Assembly: GCF_016862955.1 (NCBI RefSeq)
Contig: NZ_BONY01000081.1
Coordinates: 1-41,399, forward strand
Source: Rhizocola hellebori
GTDB taxonomy: Bacteria > Actinomycetota > Actinomycetes > Mycobacteriales > Micromonosporaceae
Direction of reading: 5' to 3'
DNA: 41,399 nucleotides
The notes beneath the pieces are model-generated. The model saw only the letters and a list, made by a program, of their open reading frames with translations, was not told the DNA's origin and did no database searches. The translations under genes and the position numbers were made by a program. Below, piece by piece: positions 9,885 through 19,463 of this stretch. Every line of letters starts with the position of its first letter. Within the stretch, counting starts at the first letter, position 1.

Positions 9885-12295
9885 GACTTACCTCCACTTA
9901 CCGTGACCACCGTTGCGGGACCGAGGGTCCGGCGCAGGGTGGATCCGGGCGAGTTGGTGGGCAGCCAGACAACCTGGTCGGGCAGCTCGGTAATGAGGGC
10001 GGGCAAGGTGACCGCGCCCCGTTGGGTGCCGACCGTCACCGGGTCGCCGTCGGCTATTCCCAGCTCGGCGGCGCGAGCCTTGGACAGCCGCACCACGGGC
10101 GGGCGGGCCGTTCCGGCAAGGACCTCGTCGCCATCGGTCAGGCTGCCCAGATCGAGCAGCTGCGACCAGGTGGCCAGCAGCGCCTGCCCCTTGTCCAGCT
10201 CGACAGTGCCCGAGTCCGGGCTGGCGGTGGGCATGGCTGGACGCCCGGTCTGGCTCGCCGGAAGGCTGCTCAGCTCGCGGCGCACCGCGTGCACGTCAGC
10301 TGTACCAAGGGAAATCCCGAGCTGAGCCGCGATGGCGTCCAGCACCCGGGCATCCGGCAGGGTGGCACCCGTGTTCGGGGTGTCGAGGGCCTGATCGAAG
10401 GTACGCAGGCGGCCCTCCCAGTTGACGAACGAGCCGGCCTTCTCGGCCACCGCCGCCACCGGGAACACCACGTCGGCGCGCCGGGACACCGCGGACATCC
10501 GCAGCTCCAGGCTGATCAGGAAGTTCACGTTGTCGAGCGCCTGCTCGGCCAGCCGCGGGTCGGGCAGGTCGGCCGGGTCGACACCCGCCACCACCATCGC
10601 TCCGAGCTTGCCCTTGGCCGCCGCCTCGATGATCCCGTCTGTGCTCAGGCCCACCGAGCCGGAGACGTGACCGGCCGGCACGCCCCACCATTCGGAAAGC
10701 TCAGCGCGCGCGGCGGCGTCTGCCACCGTGCGGCCACCGGGCAGCATGTTCGGCAGGCAGCCAGCGTCGACGGCACCCCGATCGCCTGCGCGCCTTGGGA
10801 TCCAGGCCAGTCGTGCGCCGTTCGCGGAGGCGAGCGCGGCCACCCCGGACAACCCGCCCGGCACGGTGGCGAGGCGCTCCCCGACCAGGATCAGGGTGTC
10901 GCCGTCCACATCGGACAGCTCCGAGAACGCGTGCGGCTCGCGGCCCGGCATGGCCGTCACCAGCTTGGCGTGCAGCTTCTCCAGCCCGCGGCTCAGGTAC
11001 GGCGCCACCGCGGTGATCCGCAGCCGGCGTCCGCGAACGGTCTTGCGCAGGCGCAGGAAGACGATCGGCGACTCCTCCTCCGGCTCGAACCCGACCAGCA
11101 CCACGTGCTTGGCCCGGTCGATGTCGGCGTAGGTCACCCCGGTCTGGTACGCGGCGAGGAATTCCGCTTCCTCCTGCGACTGCGGCCGCGCCCGGAAGTC
11201 AATGTTGTTGGTATGCAAGACAACCCGGGCAAACTTGGCGTAGGCGTAGGCATCTTCGACGGTCAGCCGGCCACCGGTGAGCACTCCCACCCCGTAGGCG
11301 CCGTCGCGCGCTGCGCGCAGGCCCTCGGCCGCTTTCGCGAGCGCCTCAGTCCAGCTCGCCTTGCGAAGCTCGCCGTTCTCGCGGATCAGCGGAACGGTCA
11401 ACCGGTCGAAAGCGGTGGCGTATTGGAACCCCCACCGGCCCTTGTCACAGTTCCACTCCTCGTTGACCTCCGGGTCCTCCCCGGCCAGCCGGCGCAGCAC
11501 CTTGCCCCGGCGGTGATCGGTGCGCTGAGCGCAACCCGACGCGCAATGCTCACAGGTGCTGGGCGAGGACACCAGGTCGAAAGGCCTTGCCCGGAACCGG
11601 TATTGCGTTCCGGTGAGGGCGCCGACCGGGCAGATCTGCACCGTGTTGCCGGAGAAGTAGGAGTTGAACGGGACGTCGCCGTCGTCTCCGGGCTCGCCGC
11701 CGTAGACCTCGTCCCGGTACACGTTGATCTGCTCGGCGGAGGAGCGGTCCATCAGATCGATGAACTTGTCCCCGGCGATCTCGTCGGAGAAACGCGTGCA
11801 CCGCTGGCACAGCACGCACCGCTCACGGTCGAGCAGCACCTGCGACGAAATGTTGATCGGCTTCTCGTACTCGCGCTTGTGCTCGTGGAACCGGGTCTCC
11901 GGGCGGCCCACCGCCATCGCCTGGTTCTGCAGCGGGCACTCGCCGCCCTTGTCACACATGGGGCAGTCGAGCGGGTGGTTGATCAGCAGCAGCTCCATGA
12001 TGCCGGCCTGGGCCTTGGCGGCCACCGGCGACGAGAGCTGGGTCTTGACCACCATGCCGTCGGCGACCGTCTGGGTGCAGGAGGCCACCGGCTTGCGCTG
12101 ACCCTCCACCTCGACCAGACACTGCCGGCACGCACCGGCCGGGGCCAGCAGCGGGTGATCGCAGAAGCGGGGAATCTCGATGCCCAACCGCTCCGCCGTG
12201 CGGATGACGAGCTCGCCCTTGGGCGCCTTCACTTCCACGCCGTCGATGGTGAGGGTGACCTCGTCGGTCCGCTTCTCGATATCGGAGGTCGTCAT
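9881..12295 (-). CDS. nuoG: NADH-quinone oxidoreductase subunit G
   Basis: An 804-residue peripheral-arm subunit. The N-terminal domain carries a 2Fe-2S ferredoxin site (Cys45, 56, 59, 73). Next come the His107/Cys111/114/120 4Fe-4S site and the Cys160/163/166 plus Cys222 4Fe-4S site. A fourth set, Cys248-x2-Cys251-x3-Cys255-x27-Cys283, matches the optional N7 cluster found in some bacteria. The rest is a degenerate molybdopterin-oxidoreductase-like domain. The ATG shares one base with the nuoF stop (TGATG). Confidence 0.96.
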   Translation of the reverse strand: MTTSDIEKRTDEVTLTIDGVEVKAPKGELVIRTAERLGIEIPRFCDHPLLAPAGACRQCLVEVEGQRKPVASCTQTVADGMVVKTQLSSPVAAKAQAGIMELLLINHPLDCPMCDKGGECPLQNQAMAVGRPETRFHEHKREYEKPINISSQVLLDRERCVLCQRCTRFSDEIAGDKFIDLMDRSSAEQINVYRDEVYGGEPGDDGDVPFNSYFSGNTVQICPVGALTGTQYRFRARPFDLVSSPSTCEHCASGCAQRTDHRRGKVLRRLAGEDPEVNEEWNCDKGRWGFQYATAFDRLTVPLIRENGELRKASWTEALAKAAEGLRAARDGAYGVGVLTGGRLTVEDAYAYAKFARVVLHTNNIDFRARPQSQEEAEFLAAYQTGVTYADIDRAKHVVLVGFEPEEESPIVFLRLRKTVRGRRLRITAVAPYLSRGLEKLHAKLVTAMPGREPHAFSELSDVDGDTLILVGERLATVPGGLSGVAALASANGARLAWIPRRAGDRGAVDAGCLPNMLPGGRTVADAAARAELSEWWGVPAGHVSGSVGLSTDGIIEAAAKGKLGAMVVAGVDPADLPDPRLAEQALDNVNFLISLELRMSAVSRRADVVFPVAAVAEKAGSFVNWEGRLRTFDQALDTPNTGATLPDARVLDAIAAQLGISLGTADVHAVRRELSSLPASQTGRPAMPTASPDSGTVELDKGQALLATWSQLLDLGSLTDGDEVLAGTARPPVVRLSKARAAELGIADGDPVTVGTQRGAVTLPALITELPDQVVWLPTNSPGSTLRRTLGPATVVTVSGGKS

Positions 12296-13596
12296 CAGTG
12301 CGCTCCCGCCAGGGCTTTAGCGCTCAGCATGGGTGCCTTCTTGCGCTCGATGTAGTCCAGGTAGTCCTGCTTGAAGTACTGCAGCGAAGAGGTCACCGGG
12401 CTGGTGGCTCCATCGCCGAGACCACAGAACGACCGGCCGAGAATGTTGTCGGCGGTGTCCAGCAGGGTGTCGAGATCCTCGTAGGTGCCTTCGCCGCTAA
12501 GGATTCGCCGGTACACCCGGACCATCCAGTAGTTGCCTTCACGGCACGGAGTGCACTTGCCGCACGACTCGTGGTGGTAGAACTCCAGCCACCGGTAGGT
12601 CGCGTAGACCGGGCAGTCCTGATCGGAGAAGATCTGCGTCGCCGTGGTGCCGAGGATGCTTCCCGCCGCGGCCACCGACTCGAAGTCGAGCGCGGTGTCG
12701 ATGTGTTCGGCCGCCAGCAGAGGCGTCGAGGATCCGCCGGGGGTCCAGAACTTCAGCTGATGCCCGGCCTGCATCCCACCCGCCAGCTCGATCAGCTCGC
12801 GCAGCGTGATGCCCATCGAGCACTCGTACTGGCCGGGGTTGTTGATGCGCCCGCTCAGCGAGTAAATCATTGGGCCGCTTGACTTCTCGGTGCCCATCGA
12901 CTTCCACCAGGCCGCGCCGCCGAGCACGATGTACGGGACGCTGGCGATGGTGCCGACGTTGTTCACCACGGTCGGGCTGGCGTAAAGGCCGTGCGTCGCC
13001 GGGAACGGCGGGCGCAGCCGGGGCTGGCCGCGGAAGCCCTCCAGCGAGTCGAGCAGAGCCGTTTCCTCGCCACAGATGTAGGCGCCCGCTCCGCTGTGCA
13101 CCACCAGGTCGAGGTCGAAGCCGGTGCCCTGGATGTTCTTGCCGAGATAGCCCGCCTTGTAGGCCTCGGCCACCGCGCTGCGCAGCCGCCGCGCCGCGTG
13201 CACGGCCTCACCGCGGATGTAGATGTAGGCCCGATTCGCGCGGATGGCGTAGGAGGCGATGATGCAGCCTTCGACCAGCGAGTGCGGGTCGTGCGTCATC
13301 AAGGGCAGGTCTTTACAGGTACCGGGCTCGCCTTCGTCAGCGTTGACGACGAGATAGTGCGGCTTGCCGTCGTTTTGCGGGATGAACCCCCACTTGAGTC
13401 CGGTGGGGAAACCCGCGCCGCCACGGCCGCGCAGACCGGAATCCTTGATCAGGGCGATCAGGTCGTCTGGGTGGGACTTGAGCGCCTTGCGGGCAGCGGC
13501 GTAGCCGTCGAGCTGCTCGTAGACGTCGATGCGCCACGCGTCGGGTGACAGCCAGCGCTTCGTGAGCACCGGCGTCAGCTTCTCATAAACACTCAT
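12295..13596 (-). CDS. nuoF: NADH-quinone oxidoreductase subunit F (NADH/FMN site)
   Basis: A 433-residue subunit that oxidises NADH and passes electrons to FMN and cluster N3. Visible motifs are the glycine-rich [11 protein letters not shown] (about residues 57-67), [13 protein letters not shown] (about 84-96) for the FMN/NADH region, and the 4Fe-4S ligands Cys345, 348 and 351 plus Cys391 ([12 protein letters not shown] and SFCGLGDG). The ATG at 13596 is in a 4-bp overlap with the nuoE stop. Length is normal. Confidence 0.97.
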   Translation of the reverse strand: MSVYEKLTPVLTKRWLSPDAWRIDVYEQLDGYAAARKALKSHPDDLIALIKDSGLRGRGGAGFPTGLKWGFIPQNDGKPHYLVVNADEGEPGTCKDLPLMTHDPHSLVEGCIIASYAIRANRAYIYIRGEAVHAARRLRSAVAEAYKAGYLGKNIQGTGFDLDLVVHSGAGAYICGEETALLDSLEGFRGQPRLRPPFPATHGLYASPTVVNNVGTIASVPYIVLGGAAWWKSMGTEKSSGPMIYSLSGRINNPGQYECSMGITLRELIELAGGMQAGHQLKFWTPGGSSTPLLAAEHIDTALDFESVAAAGSILGTTATQIFSDQDCPVYATYRWLEFYHHESCGKCTPCREGNYWMVRVYRRILSGEGTYEDLDTLLDTADNILGRSFCGLGDGATSPVTSSLQYFKQDYLDYIERKKAPMLSAKALAGAH

Positions 13597-14285
13597 CGCT
13601 TACCTTCAGGAATGGGAGTGTTGATGTCGAAACCAGCCGGGCTGATTCCGTGCTTCTGGGCGAGCCGCAACCCGGCAAGGGTCGGCTCACCCGGCACCCC
13701 GTCGGCGACCGCACCCTCGCGTTCGTCGGCGAAACCGGCCAGCTGCAACGACATTTCCTTCAGCGTGCACAGCCGCGCGCCGCGACTCGGCTTGGGCCGG
13801 TCGCCGCGTTTCAAAGCCTCGGCCAGCTCCACGGCACTGTCGGGGGACACACCGTCGAAGAAGTCGTAGTTCACGGTGAGCACCGGGCCGTAGTCACACG
13901 CGGCCAAGCACTCCGCGTGCTCGAGGGTGATTTTCGCGTCTTCGGTGGTCTCGTCGTGCCCCACCCCGAGGTGCTCGCTGAGGGTGTCGTAAACCTGTTG
14001 CCCCCCAAGCACATTGCACATGGTGTTGGTGCAGACGCTGACCAGATAGTCACCGGTCGGGCGGCGCTTGTACATGGTGTAGAAGCTCGCCACCGCGGCC
14101 ACGTTCGCCTTCTGCAGCCCCAGCTGCTCGGCGCAGAAGTCGATTCCGGCCGGAGACACGTAACCCTCGACCGACTGCACCAGGTGCAGCATCGGCAGCA
14201 GCGCCGAGCGCTCCTTGCCCTCCGGATAGCGCGCGACGATTTCCCTTGCGCGGTCCAGGATTTCCTGACTGAACTCGGTCGTCAC
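13593..14285 (-). CDS. nuoE: NADH-quinone oxidoreductase subunit E
   Basis: A 230-residue thioredoxin-like protein holding the 2Fe-2S cluster N1a through Cys85 and Cys90 (VCTNTMC) and Cys126 and Cys130 (ECLAACD). The C-terminal tail of roughly 70 residues is longer than in E. coli NuoE but common in actinobacteria. The start is GTG at 14285, in a GTGA overlap with the nuoD stop. Confidence 0.96.
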   Translation of the reverse strand: MTTEFSQEILDRAREIVARYPEGKERSALLPMLHLVQSVEGYVSPAGIDFCAEQLGLQKANVAAVASFYTMYKRRPTGDYLVSVCTNTMCNVLGGQQVYDTLSEHLGVGHDETTEDAKITLEHAECLAACDYGPVLTVNYDFFDGVSPDSAVELAEALKRGDRPKPSRGARLCTLKEMSLQLAGFADEREGAVADGVPGEPTLAGLRLAQKHGISPAGFDINTPIPEGKR

Positions 14286-15598
14286 CGGTCACACCCACCC
14301 ATCACCGGATCGAGCGAAGCCCCACCCGCGATCACATCGGCCAGCAGGCCACCCTCGGCCATGGCCGGAATGGCTTGCAGGTTCACAAAACTCGGCTCTC
14401 GGTAGTGCACCCGGTAGGGCCGCGTGCCACCGTCGGAGACCGCGTGCACGCCCAGCTCGCCGCGCGGCGCCTCGATCTGCACATAGACCTGGCCCGCCGG
14501 CACCCGGAAGCCCTCGGTCACCAGCTTGAAGTGGTGGATCAGGGATTCCATCGACTGACCCATGATCTTCGCGATGTGCTCGAGCGAGTTGCCCAGACCG
14601 TCCACGCCCATGGCCAGCTGTGCCGGCCAGGCGATCTTCTTGTCCTCCACCATGATGGCGCCGGGGCGGAGGCGGTCGAGACACTGCTGAATGATTTTCA
14701 GCGACTCCCGCATCTCGTTGAGCCTTACCTGGTACCGGCCCCAGACATCCGCGTCGTCGGACGTCGGCACGTCGAACTGGTAGGTCTCGTAGCCGCAGTA
14801 GGGCATCGTCTTGCGCAGGTCCCAGCCCAGCCCGGCGCTGCGCAGCACCGGCCCGGTGATGCCGAGCGCCAGGCAGCCGGTCACATCGAGAACGGCAACG
14901 CCCTTGGTGCGCGCCAGCCAGATCGGCTGACCGGAGAGCAGGTCCTCGTATTCGTTGAGCCGCTTGGGCATGAAGCCGAGGAATTCTTTGATCTTCTTGA
15001 TGGCCTCGGCCGGAACGTCCTGCGCCACACCGCCCGGACGCACGTAGGCCATGTTCATCCGCAGGCCGGTAATCATCTCGAAGATGTCGAGGATGAACTC
15101 GCGCTCACGGAAGCCGTAAATCATCATGGACAGCGCGCCGAGCTCCATACCCGTGGTGGCAAGCCACACCAGGTGCGAGGAGATCCGGTTGAGCTCCATC
15201 ATCATGACGCGGATGGTGGTGGCCCGATCGGGGATCTGCTCCACGATGCCGAGCAGCTTCTCCACCGCGAGGCTGTAACCGGTCTCGTTGAAAATCGGCG
15301 CCAGATAGTCCATGCGGGTGACGAAGGTGCTGCCCTGGGTCCAGTTGCGGTATTCGAGGTTCTTCTCGATTCCGGTGTGCAGGTAGCCCACGACGAGCCG
15401 GCAGTCGGTGACGGTCTCGCCTTCCAGCTCCAGCACCAGTCGCAGCACGCCATGGGTCGACGGGTGCTGCGGTCCCATGTTGACGACGATCCGCTCGTCG
15501 TGGACCGGATCGTGTGCGCCGACGACATCGGCCCAGTCGCCACCGGTGACGGTGAAGACCCGACCCTCGGTCGTCTCGCGTTCTGGTGCGTAACTCAT
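14282..15598 (-). CDS. nuoD: NADH-quinone oxidoreductase subunit D
   Basis: A 438-residue subunit forming the quinone-reduction site with NuoB. It is related to the large subunit of NiFe hydrogenases. Conserved segments include [14 protein letters not shown], with the quinone-site histidine, and [14 protein letters not shown]. The frame is open further upstream, but I choose the ATG at 15598 for three reasons: it follows GAAGGGAGGCGTGCTC (a strong ribosome binding site), it gives the usual family N-terminus, and it overlaps the stop of the small ORF described next by 4 bp. Confidence 0.96.
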   Translation of the reverse strand: MSYAPERETTEGRVFTVTGGDWADVVGAHDPVHDERIVVNMGPQHPSTHGVLRLVLELEGETVTDCRLVVGYLHTGIEKNLEYRNWTQGSTFVTRMDYLAPIFNETGYSLAVEKLLGIVEQIPDRATTIRVMMMELNRISSHLVWLATTGMELGALSMMIYGFREREFILDIFEMITGLRMNMAYVRPGGVAQDVPAEAIKKIKEFLGFMPKRLNEYEDLLSGQPIWLARTKGVAVLDVTGCLALGITGPVLRSAGLGWDLRKTMPYCGYETYQFDVPTSDDADVWGRYQVRLNEMRESLKIIQQCLDRLRPGAIMVEDKKIAWPAQLAMGVDGLGNSLEHIAKIMGQSMESLIHHFKLVTEGFRVPAGQVYVQIEAPRGELGVHAVSDGGTRPYRVHYREPSFVNLQAIPAMAEGGLLADVIAGGASLDPVMGGCDR

Positions 15599-15687
15599 GA
15601 GCACGCCTCCCTTCGGTCGCCGAAAAGACTGCTCATGAGCCTTCGGCTCATCCTCTGCCGCCGGATGAACTCGGCAAGCTCGTTCAT
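15595..15687 (-). CDS. putative 30-residue small ORF between nuoC and nuoD
   Basis: A 31-codon frame that fits exactly between nuoC and nuoD. Its ATG overlaps the nuoC stop (CGATGAAC) and its TGA overlaps the nuoD ATG (TCATGAG), giving a 4-bp ATGA junction on both sides, as for real genes in this operon. The peptide begins [16 protein letters not shown] and ends GDRREACS. It is strongly basic and amphipathic, with no membrane segment. Inside it the RNA can fold twice: GATGAAC...GTTCATC over the start, and TGAGCC-GAA-GGCTCA. I know no NuoC-NuoD linker protein of this kind. It could be a real microprotein or only a device that carries ribosomes from nuoC to nuoD. Confidence 0.45.
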   Translation of the reverse strand: MNELAEFIRRQRMSRRLMSSLFGDRREACS

Positions 15688-16340
15688 CGATAAGTCCTTC
15701 GCTGATCGGGCGGGGGAATCTCCGCGCCCTTGTATTCGACCGGCACGCCACCGAGCGGGTAGTCCTTGCGCTGCGGGTGGCCTTCCCAGTCATCCGGCAT
15801 GAGGATCCGGGTGAGGTTGGGGTGTCCGTCGAAGATGATGCCGAACATGTCGTAGGTTTCCCGTTCCTGCCAGTCGGCGGTCGGGTAGATGTTCGTCACG
15901 CTCGGCAGGTGCGGGTCTTGCGCGGTGACCGCGCATTCAAGGCGGATGCGACGCCGATAGGTCATCGACGTCAGCTGGTAGGCCACATGCAGCCGGCGCT
16001 CGTCGGTGCCGAGATAGTCCACACCGGACACACTCGACAGCAGCTCGTAGCGCAGCGCCATGTCGTCGCGCATCACCTGGCACACCTCGGCGATCTTCGC
16101 CGGGACGATGTGCAGGGTCAGCTCGCCGCGGTCGACCACGACCCGCTCGATGGCATCCCCGAACTGCGGGTAGGCCTCTTCAAGGGCGTCAACGACTTCG
16201 TCGAAGTCCCCGCCGAACGGCCGCTGGCTTTCCAGGACCGGCACAGCCAGCCGCTGCAGGCCACCGAAGCCCGAGGTGTCACCGGTGCCACCTACACCGA
16301 ACATGCCATGTTCACTGGACACCACTGAGTCTTCACTCAT
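15684..16340 (-). CDS. nuoC: NADH-quinone oxidoreductase subunit C
   Basis: A 218-residue peripheral subunit (30-kDa family), separate from NuoD. Signatures are the core [19 protein letters not shown] and [20 protein letters not shown]. The first 40 residues are low-complexity and Gly/Ser-rich. I choose the ATG at 16340 because it overlaps the nuoB stop by 4 bp; the open frame upstream lies inside nuoB. Confidence 0.95.
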   Translation of the reverse strand: MSEDSVVSSEHGMFGVGGTGDTSGFGGLQRLAVPVLESQRPFGGDFDEVVDALEEAYPQFGDAIERVVVDRGELTLHIVPAKIAEVCQVMRDDMALRYELLSSVSGVDYLGTDERRLHVAYQLTSMTYRRRIRLECAVTAQDPHLPSVTNIYPTADWQERETYDMFGIIFDGHPNLTRILMPDDWEGHPQRKDYPLGGVPVEYKGAEIPPPDQRRTYR

Positions 16341-16993
16341 GCGTGGGTCCTCCGTTCCATCCACTTGGAGATCCGCAGCTGCTCCTCGCGACCTTCGGCC
16401 ACGGCCTGCTCCCACTCGGCGCGCAGCTTCTTGTTGTAGAAGTAGCTCGACGGCATGGCGCCGGGCGCGACGACGGGCTTGCCCTGTCGCGCTTCCTTTT
16501 CGGCCAGCATCTTCTCGCCCTTGGCACCGAGCGGCTGGTGCATGATCTTGTCGTGCAGCTTGAGGATCGCGTCGAGCAGCATCTCCGGCCGCGGCGGGCA
16601 GCCGGGCAGGTACATGTCCACGGGCACAATGTGGTCAACGCCCTGCACGATGGCGTAGTTGTTGAACATGCCGCCCGACGAGGCGCAGACACCCATCGAG
16701 AGCACCCACTTGGGCTCGGGCATCTGGTCGTAGATCTGACGCAGCACCGGCGCCATCTTCTGGCTCACCCGGCCCGCCACAATCATCAGGTCGGCCTGGC
16801 GCGGCGAGGCACGGAACACCTCCATGCCGAAACGGCCCGTGTCATAACGGGCCGCACCGGTCGCCATCATCTCGATGGCACAGCAGGCGAGCCCGAAGGT
16901 CGCCGGCCAGAAGCTGGCCTTGCGGGTCCAGTTCACGAGCCCCTGGACGGTGGTGAGCAACACCCCGCCGGGAAGCTTTTCCTCAAGTCCCAT
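16337..16993 (-). CDS. nuoB: NADH-quinone oxidoreductase subunit B (cluster N2)
   Basis: A 218-residue subunit with the N2 4Fe-4S ligands Cys37 and Cys38 (LACCAIEMM), Cys103 (GVCASSGG) and Cys132 (LPGCPPRPE). N2 is the last cluster before the quinone. The C-terminal extension of about 50 residues, rich in charged residues, is common in actinobacterial NuoB. ATG at 16993, 13 bases after nuoA. Confidence 0.97.
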   Translation of the reverse strand: MGLEEKLPGGVLLTTVQGLVNWTRKASFWPATFGLACCAIEMMATGAARYDTGRFGMEVFRASPRQADLMIVAGRVSQKMAPVLRQIYDQMPEPKWVLSMGVCASSGGMFNNYAIVQGVDHIVPVDMYLPGCPPRPEMLLDAILKLHDKIMHQPLGAKGEKMLAEKEARQGKPVVAPGAMPSSYFYNKKLRAEWEQAVAEGREEQLRISKWMERRTHA

Positions 16994-17006
16994 TAGCTAG
17001 CCCGCC

Positions 17007-17372
17007 TCAATCCCATTCCAAGCCGCCGCGGCGCCACACATACGCGTAGGCAATGGCGACCGTGATGATGAAGATGACCATTTCGAAGAACCCGAATACG
17101 CCCAGCATGTCGAAGCTGACCGCCCACGGGTACAAGAAAATGATTTCGATGTCAAAGATGATGAAGAGCATGGCGGTCAGGTAGAACTTGACCGGGAATC
17201 GTCCCCCGCCGATCGGCTGTGGGGTGGGCTCTATTCCACACTCATATGCCTCGAGCTTCGCGCGGTTGAAACGGCGCGGCCCGACGAACGGGGCGATGCC
17301 AACCGAGAACAACCCGAAGGCAGCCGCGAGCGCGAGGAGCCAAACAATGGGTACGTATGCGGAAAGCGACAT
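17007..17372 (-). CDS. nuoA: NADH-quinone oxidoreductase subunit A
   Basis: A 121-residue membrane protein with three helices, normal for the family. The conserved YECGIEP loop, whose Cys lines the quinone cavity, and FIIFDIEIIFLYPWA are both present. The ATG at 17372 shares one base with the stop of a 10-codon leader ORF (TAATG), and its own ribosome binding site is only moderate (AGGGAAG). Confidence 0.97.
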   Translation of the reverse strand: MSLSAYVPIVWLLALAAAFGLFSVGIAPFVGPRRFNRAKLEAYECGIEPTPQPIGGGRFPVKFYLTAMLFIIFDIEIIFLYPWAVSFDMLGVFGFFEMVIFIITVAIAYAYVWRRGGLEWD

Positions 17373-17404
17373 TAGTCTTCCCTATTCTCGATCACAGTCG
17401 TCAT
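17372..17404 (-). CDS. putative 10-residue leader peptide in front of nuoA
   Basis: ATG at 17404, reading MTTVIENRED and a TAA that overlaps the nuoA ATG (TAATG). It is preceded by AGGTGAGG at 17419-17412, seven bases before the ATG, which is a better ribosome binding site than the one in front of nuoA. It is in a different frame from nuoA, so it is not an extension of it. The stop of menJ lies 24 bases upstream. Possible roles are re-initiation coupling or a regulatory leader. The sequence has no run of one amino acid, so classical attenuation is not suggested. Confidence 0.35.
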   Translation of the reverse strand: MTTVIENRED

Positions 17405-17428
17405 CGCGAATCCTCACCTGTTATGCCT

Positions 17429-18700
17429 CTATACAGCGGGTGCCACGCGGGACATGGCGTTGATGATCCGATCCATGGCGTCGCCGCCGCGCGGGTCGGT
17501 CAGATTGGCAAGCAACTTGAGCACGAACCGCATCAGCGTCGGGTGGGGCATGCCATGCCTGGTCGCGATCTTCATGACCTGCGGGTTGCCGATCAGCTTC
17601 ACGAATACCCCGCCGATGCGGTAATACCCACCAAAGCGGCGCTTGAGTTCGGTCGGATAAGCGTGCAACGCGGACTCGCGGGCCTGACCCGCCGGTCGCG
17701 CGAGTGCTTGAAGCGCAATCTCTGCTGCGAGCTGCCCGGACTCCATCGCGTAGGCAATGCCCTCGCCGTTGAAGGGGTTGACCATGCCGCCACTGTCACC
17801 CACCAACATCATGCCTCGGGTGTAGTGCGGAGTGCGGTTGAATCCCATAGGCAGCGCCGCGCCGAGAATCTTCCCATCGGCGTTCGACTCGTCACACAGA
17901 CCCCAATCCTCCGGGGTGGTGGAAAGCCAGTCGGTGAGCATGTGCCGGTAGTTCGTCTGCTGGTAGGCCTTGGAGGAGTTCAGCACGCCAAGACCGACAT
18001 TCACCCGGCCGTCGCCCAGCCCGAAGATCCATCCGTACCCGGGAAGGAGGGTGTCGCCCGCCTCCTTGCTGCGCAGCTCGAGCCACGATTCCAAGTAGTC
18101 GTCGTTGGCCTTCGCCTCGCACCGGTAGTAGCGGCGCACGGCCACTCCCATCGGCCTGTCCTCACGCTTGGGCATGCCCATCGAGAGCGGGAACCGGCCG
18201 GAGACACCGTCGGCGGCGATGACGAGCGGCGCGGTCAGCTGCTTCTCCCCGCCGGGCGTCTTGACCTGTACGCCGACGACGCGGCCGTCGGCGTCGAGCA
18301 CCGGCGCGGTCACGTTGTGGCTGGTGTGCAGGATCGCGCCGGCCTTCTCGGCCTGCTTGGCGAGCATGTCGTCGAAGTCGAGCCGCGTCCGGACCAGGCC
18401 GTAGTCGGGGTAGGAGGCCAGATCTGGCCACTTGAGTTCGAGCCGGACTCCACCGCCGATGACGCGCAGACCCTTGTTCTGCAGCCACCCGGCTTCGGGC
18501 GAGGTGTCTATCCCCATGTCGAGCAGCTGCTTCACCGCTCGCGGGGTCAGGCCGTCACCGCATACCTTCTCGCGGGGGAACTCGGTTTTCTCCAGCACCA
18601 GCACTCGCGCGCCATGCTTGGCCAGGTGGTAAGCGCTGGCCGAGCCACCCGGACCGGCACCTACCACGATCACGTCGGCATCGAAATCGGTCTGAGTCAT
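17429..18700 (-). CDS. menJ: menaquinone reductase-type geranylgeranyl reductase family flavoprotein
   Basis: About 423 residues. An N-terminal Rossmann FAD motif (VIVVGAGPGGSASAYHLAK) is followed by EKTEFPREKVCGDGLTPRAV, with the Cys-Gly-Asp signature of the geranylgeranyl reductase family. The second FAD motif is MMLVGDSGGMVNPFNGEGI. In mycobacteria the MenJ member saturates one isoprene unit of menaquinone, and position beside nuo and a prenyl synthase supports that role; other prenyl substrates are possible. ATG at 18700 is preferred because GGAGG lies five bases before it; a GTG six bases upstream would sit on that site. The gene is 56 bp ahead of nuoA on the same strand and probably heads the operon. 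Confidence 0.8.
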   Translation of the reverse strand: MTQTDFDADVIVVGAGPGGSASAYHLAKHGARVLVLEKTEFPREKVCGDGLTPRAVKQLLDMGIDTSPEAGWLQNKGLRVIGGGVRLELKWPDLASYPDYGLVRTRLDFDDMLAKQAEKAGAILHTSHNVTAPVLDADGRVVGVQVKTPGGEKQLTAPLVIAADGVSGRFPLSMGMPKREDRPMGVAVRRYYRCEAKANDDYLESWLELRSKEAGDTLLPGYGWIFGLGDGRVNVGLGVLNSSKAYQQTNYRHMLTDWLSTTPEDWGLCDESNADGKILGAALPMGFNRTPHYTRGMMLVGDSGGMVNPFNGEGIAYAMESGQLAAEIALQALARPAGQARESALHAYPTELKRRFGGYYRIGGVFVKLIGNPQVMKIATRHGMPHPTLMRFVLKLLANLTDPRGGDAMDRIINAMSRVAPAV

Positions 18701-18738
18701 GGTCACCTCCGCCGGCCTGATCTACGAGCCCTTAACGC

Positions 18739-18756
18739 TCGTGAAAGTCTTCACAA
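18739..18756 (-). promoter_or_regulatory. candidate Rex operator upstream of menJ-nuo
   Basis: Read on the gene strand the site is TTGTGAAGACTTTCACGA. It matches the known Rex consensus TTGTGAA-N4-TTCACAA at 13 of 14 fixed positions. It is centred about 47 bp upstream of the menJ ATG, where a repressor would block initiation. Rex senses the NADH/NAD+ ratio, and complex I is a reported Rex target in Streptomyces. A six-base-pair hairpin (ACGAGC...GCTCGT) follows directly in the leader. I could not place -10 and -35 boxes with confidence. Confidence 0.65.
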
Positions 18757-18799
18757 GCTCATCCGGCGAGCAGTCTAGGCCTGCTTGAACGTCCGCATT

Positions 18800-18819
18800 T
18801 AGTTAGGCGAGCCTAACTA
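18800..18819. promoter_or_regulatory. candidate DtxR/IdeR-type iron box
   Basis: A perfect inverted repeat TAGTTAGG-CGAG-CCTAACTA with eight-base arms. The core TTAGGCGAGCCTAA is of the kind found in actinobacterial iron boxes (TTAGG-N4-CCTAA). It lies 100 bp upstream of the menJ ATG and overlaps the stop codon of the AlkD-like gene. It could bring iron control to menJ-nuo, whose products need many Fe-S clusters. It could instead be a weak AT-rich hairpin ending the alkD transcript, but no U-run follows. Confidence 0.45.
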
Positions 18820-19463
18820 GATTTTCGCGGCTGAGCGCGATAGAACACGCGCTGCTCATTGTCGAGGTGTTCCATGGCGTAGCTCAATGCGACACGGGCC
18901 ATCGCCCCCGCATGCTGGTCTAAGAAGCTAAGTAGCTTTTGCCTGTCCTTCTTGCCGGCCTCCCGCAGCAGCCCGCCCACCGCCTTCTGCACGAGGTCCT
19001 GCTTGTCCGCGAGGAGGATTTCCGCTATCCGGAACGTGTCGTCAACCTCACCTTGGCGCACCAGGTAGAGCGTGCTGACAATGGCCGTGCGCCGCTCCCA
19101 GGTGTCCTGCGATCGGGCCAGTTCATAAAGCACGTCCCGTGGCTTGTCGACCAGGTACCGGCCGACCACCCAGACCGCGCCGAGGTCCACCAGGTCCCAG
19201 CTGTCGATGCGATCTGAGCGCCGCAGGTAGAGGTCGAACAGCTCCTTGCGCTGCCCCTCCGTGATCTTCTTGCTCCGCGCCTGCTTGTCCATGATGCTCA
19301 GCGCACCCACCCGCACGTCGTGCACCGGGCTGTCCAGCAGGATGTTCACTTCGCTCAGCGGCATCGCCACGAACTCCTTGGACAGGGCGAAGATTTTGCC
19401 CATCGCCACCTGCCCGGCCGGCCCGAGCGCGCGCAGCCGCTTCACATACTCCGCAGCTGACAT
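18813..19463 (-). CDS. AlkD-like DNA alkylation repair protein (HEAT-repeat fold)
   Basis: 216 residues, all helical in character, with repeat-like segments such as VRVGALSIMDKQ, VWVVGRYL and LVQKAVGGLLREAGK. The RIDSWDLVDLG motif (Trp89, Asp90, Asp93) matches the conserved Trp/Asp region of the AlkC/AlkD glycosylase-like family, which removes alkylated bases without flipping them. The ATG at 19463 overlaps the stop of the VOC gene (TGATG). It is last in the arsR operon. Enzymatic activity is inferred; some family members lack it. Confidence 0.72.
   Translation of the reverse strand: MSAAEYVKRLRALGPAGQVAMGKIFALSKEFVAMPLSEVNILLDSPVHDVRVGALSIMDKQARSKKITEGQRKELFDLYLRRSDRIDSWDLVDLGAVWVVGRYLVDKPRDVLYELARSQDTWERRTAIVSTLYLVRQGEVDDTFRIAEILLADKQDLVQKAVGGLLREAGKKDRQKLLSFLDQHAGAMARVALSYAMEHLDNEQRVFYRAQPRKSS

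Noticed and set aside
15599-15793. N-terminal extension of NuoD by 65 residues
   Set aside because: The extension runs through the end of nuoC in another frame and is not NuoD-like. The ATG at 15598 has the strong ribosome binding site.
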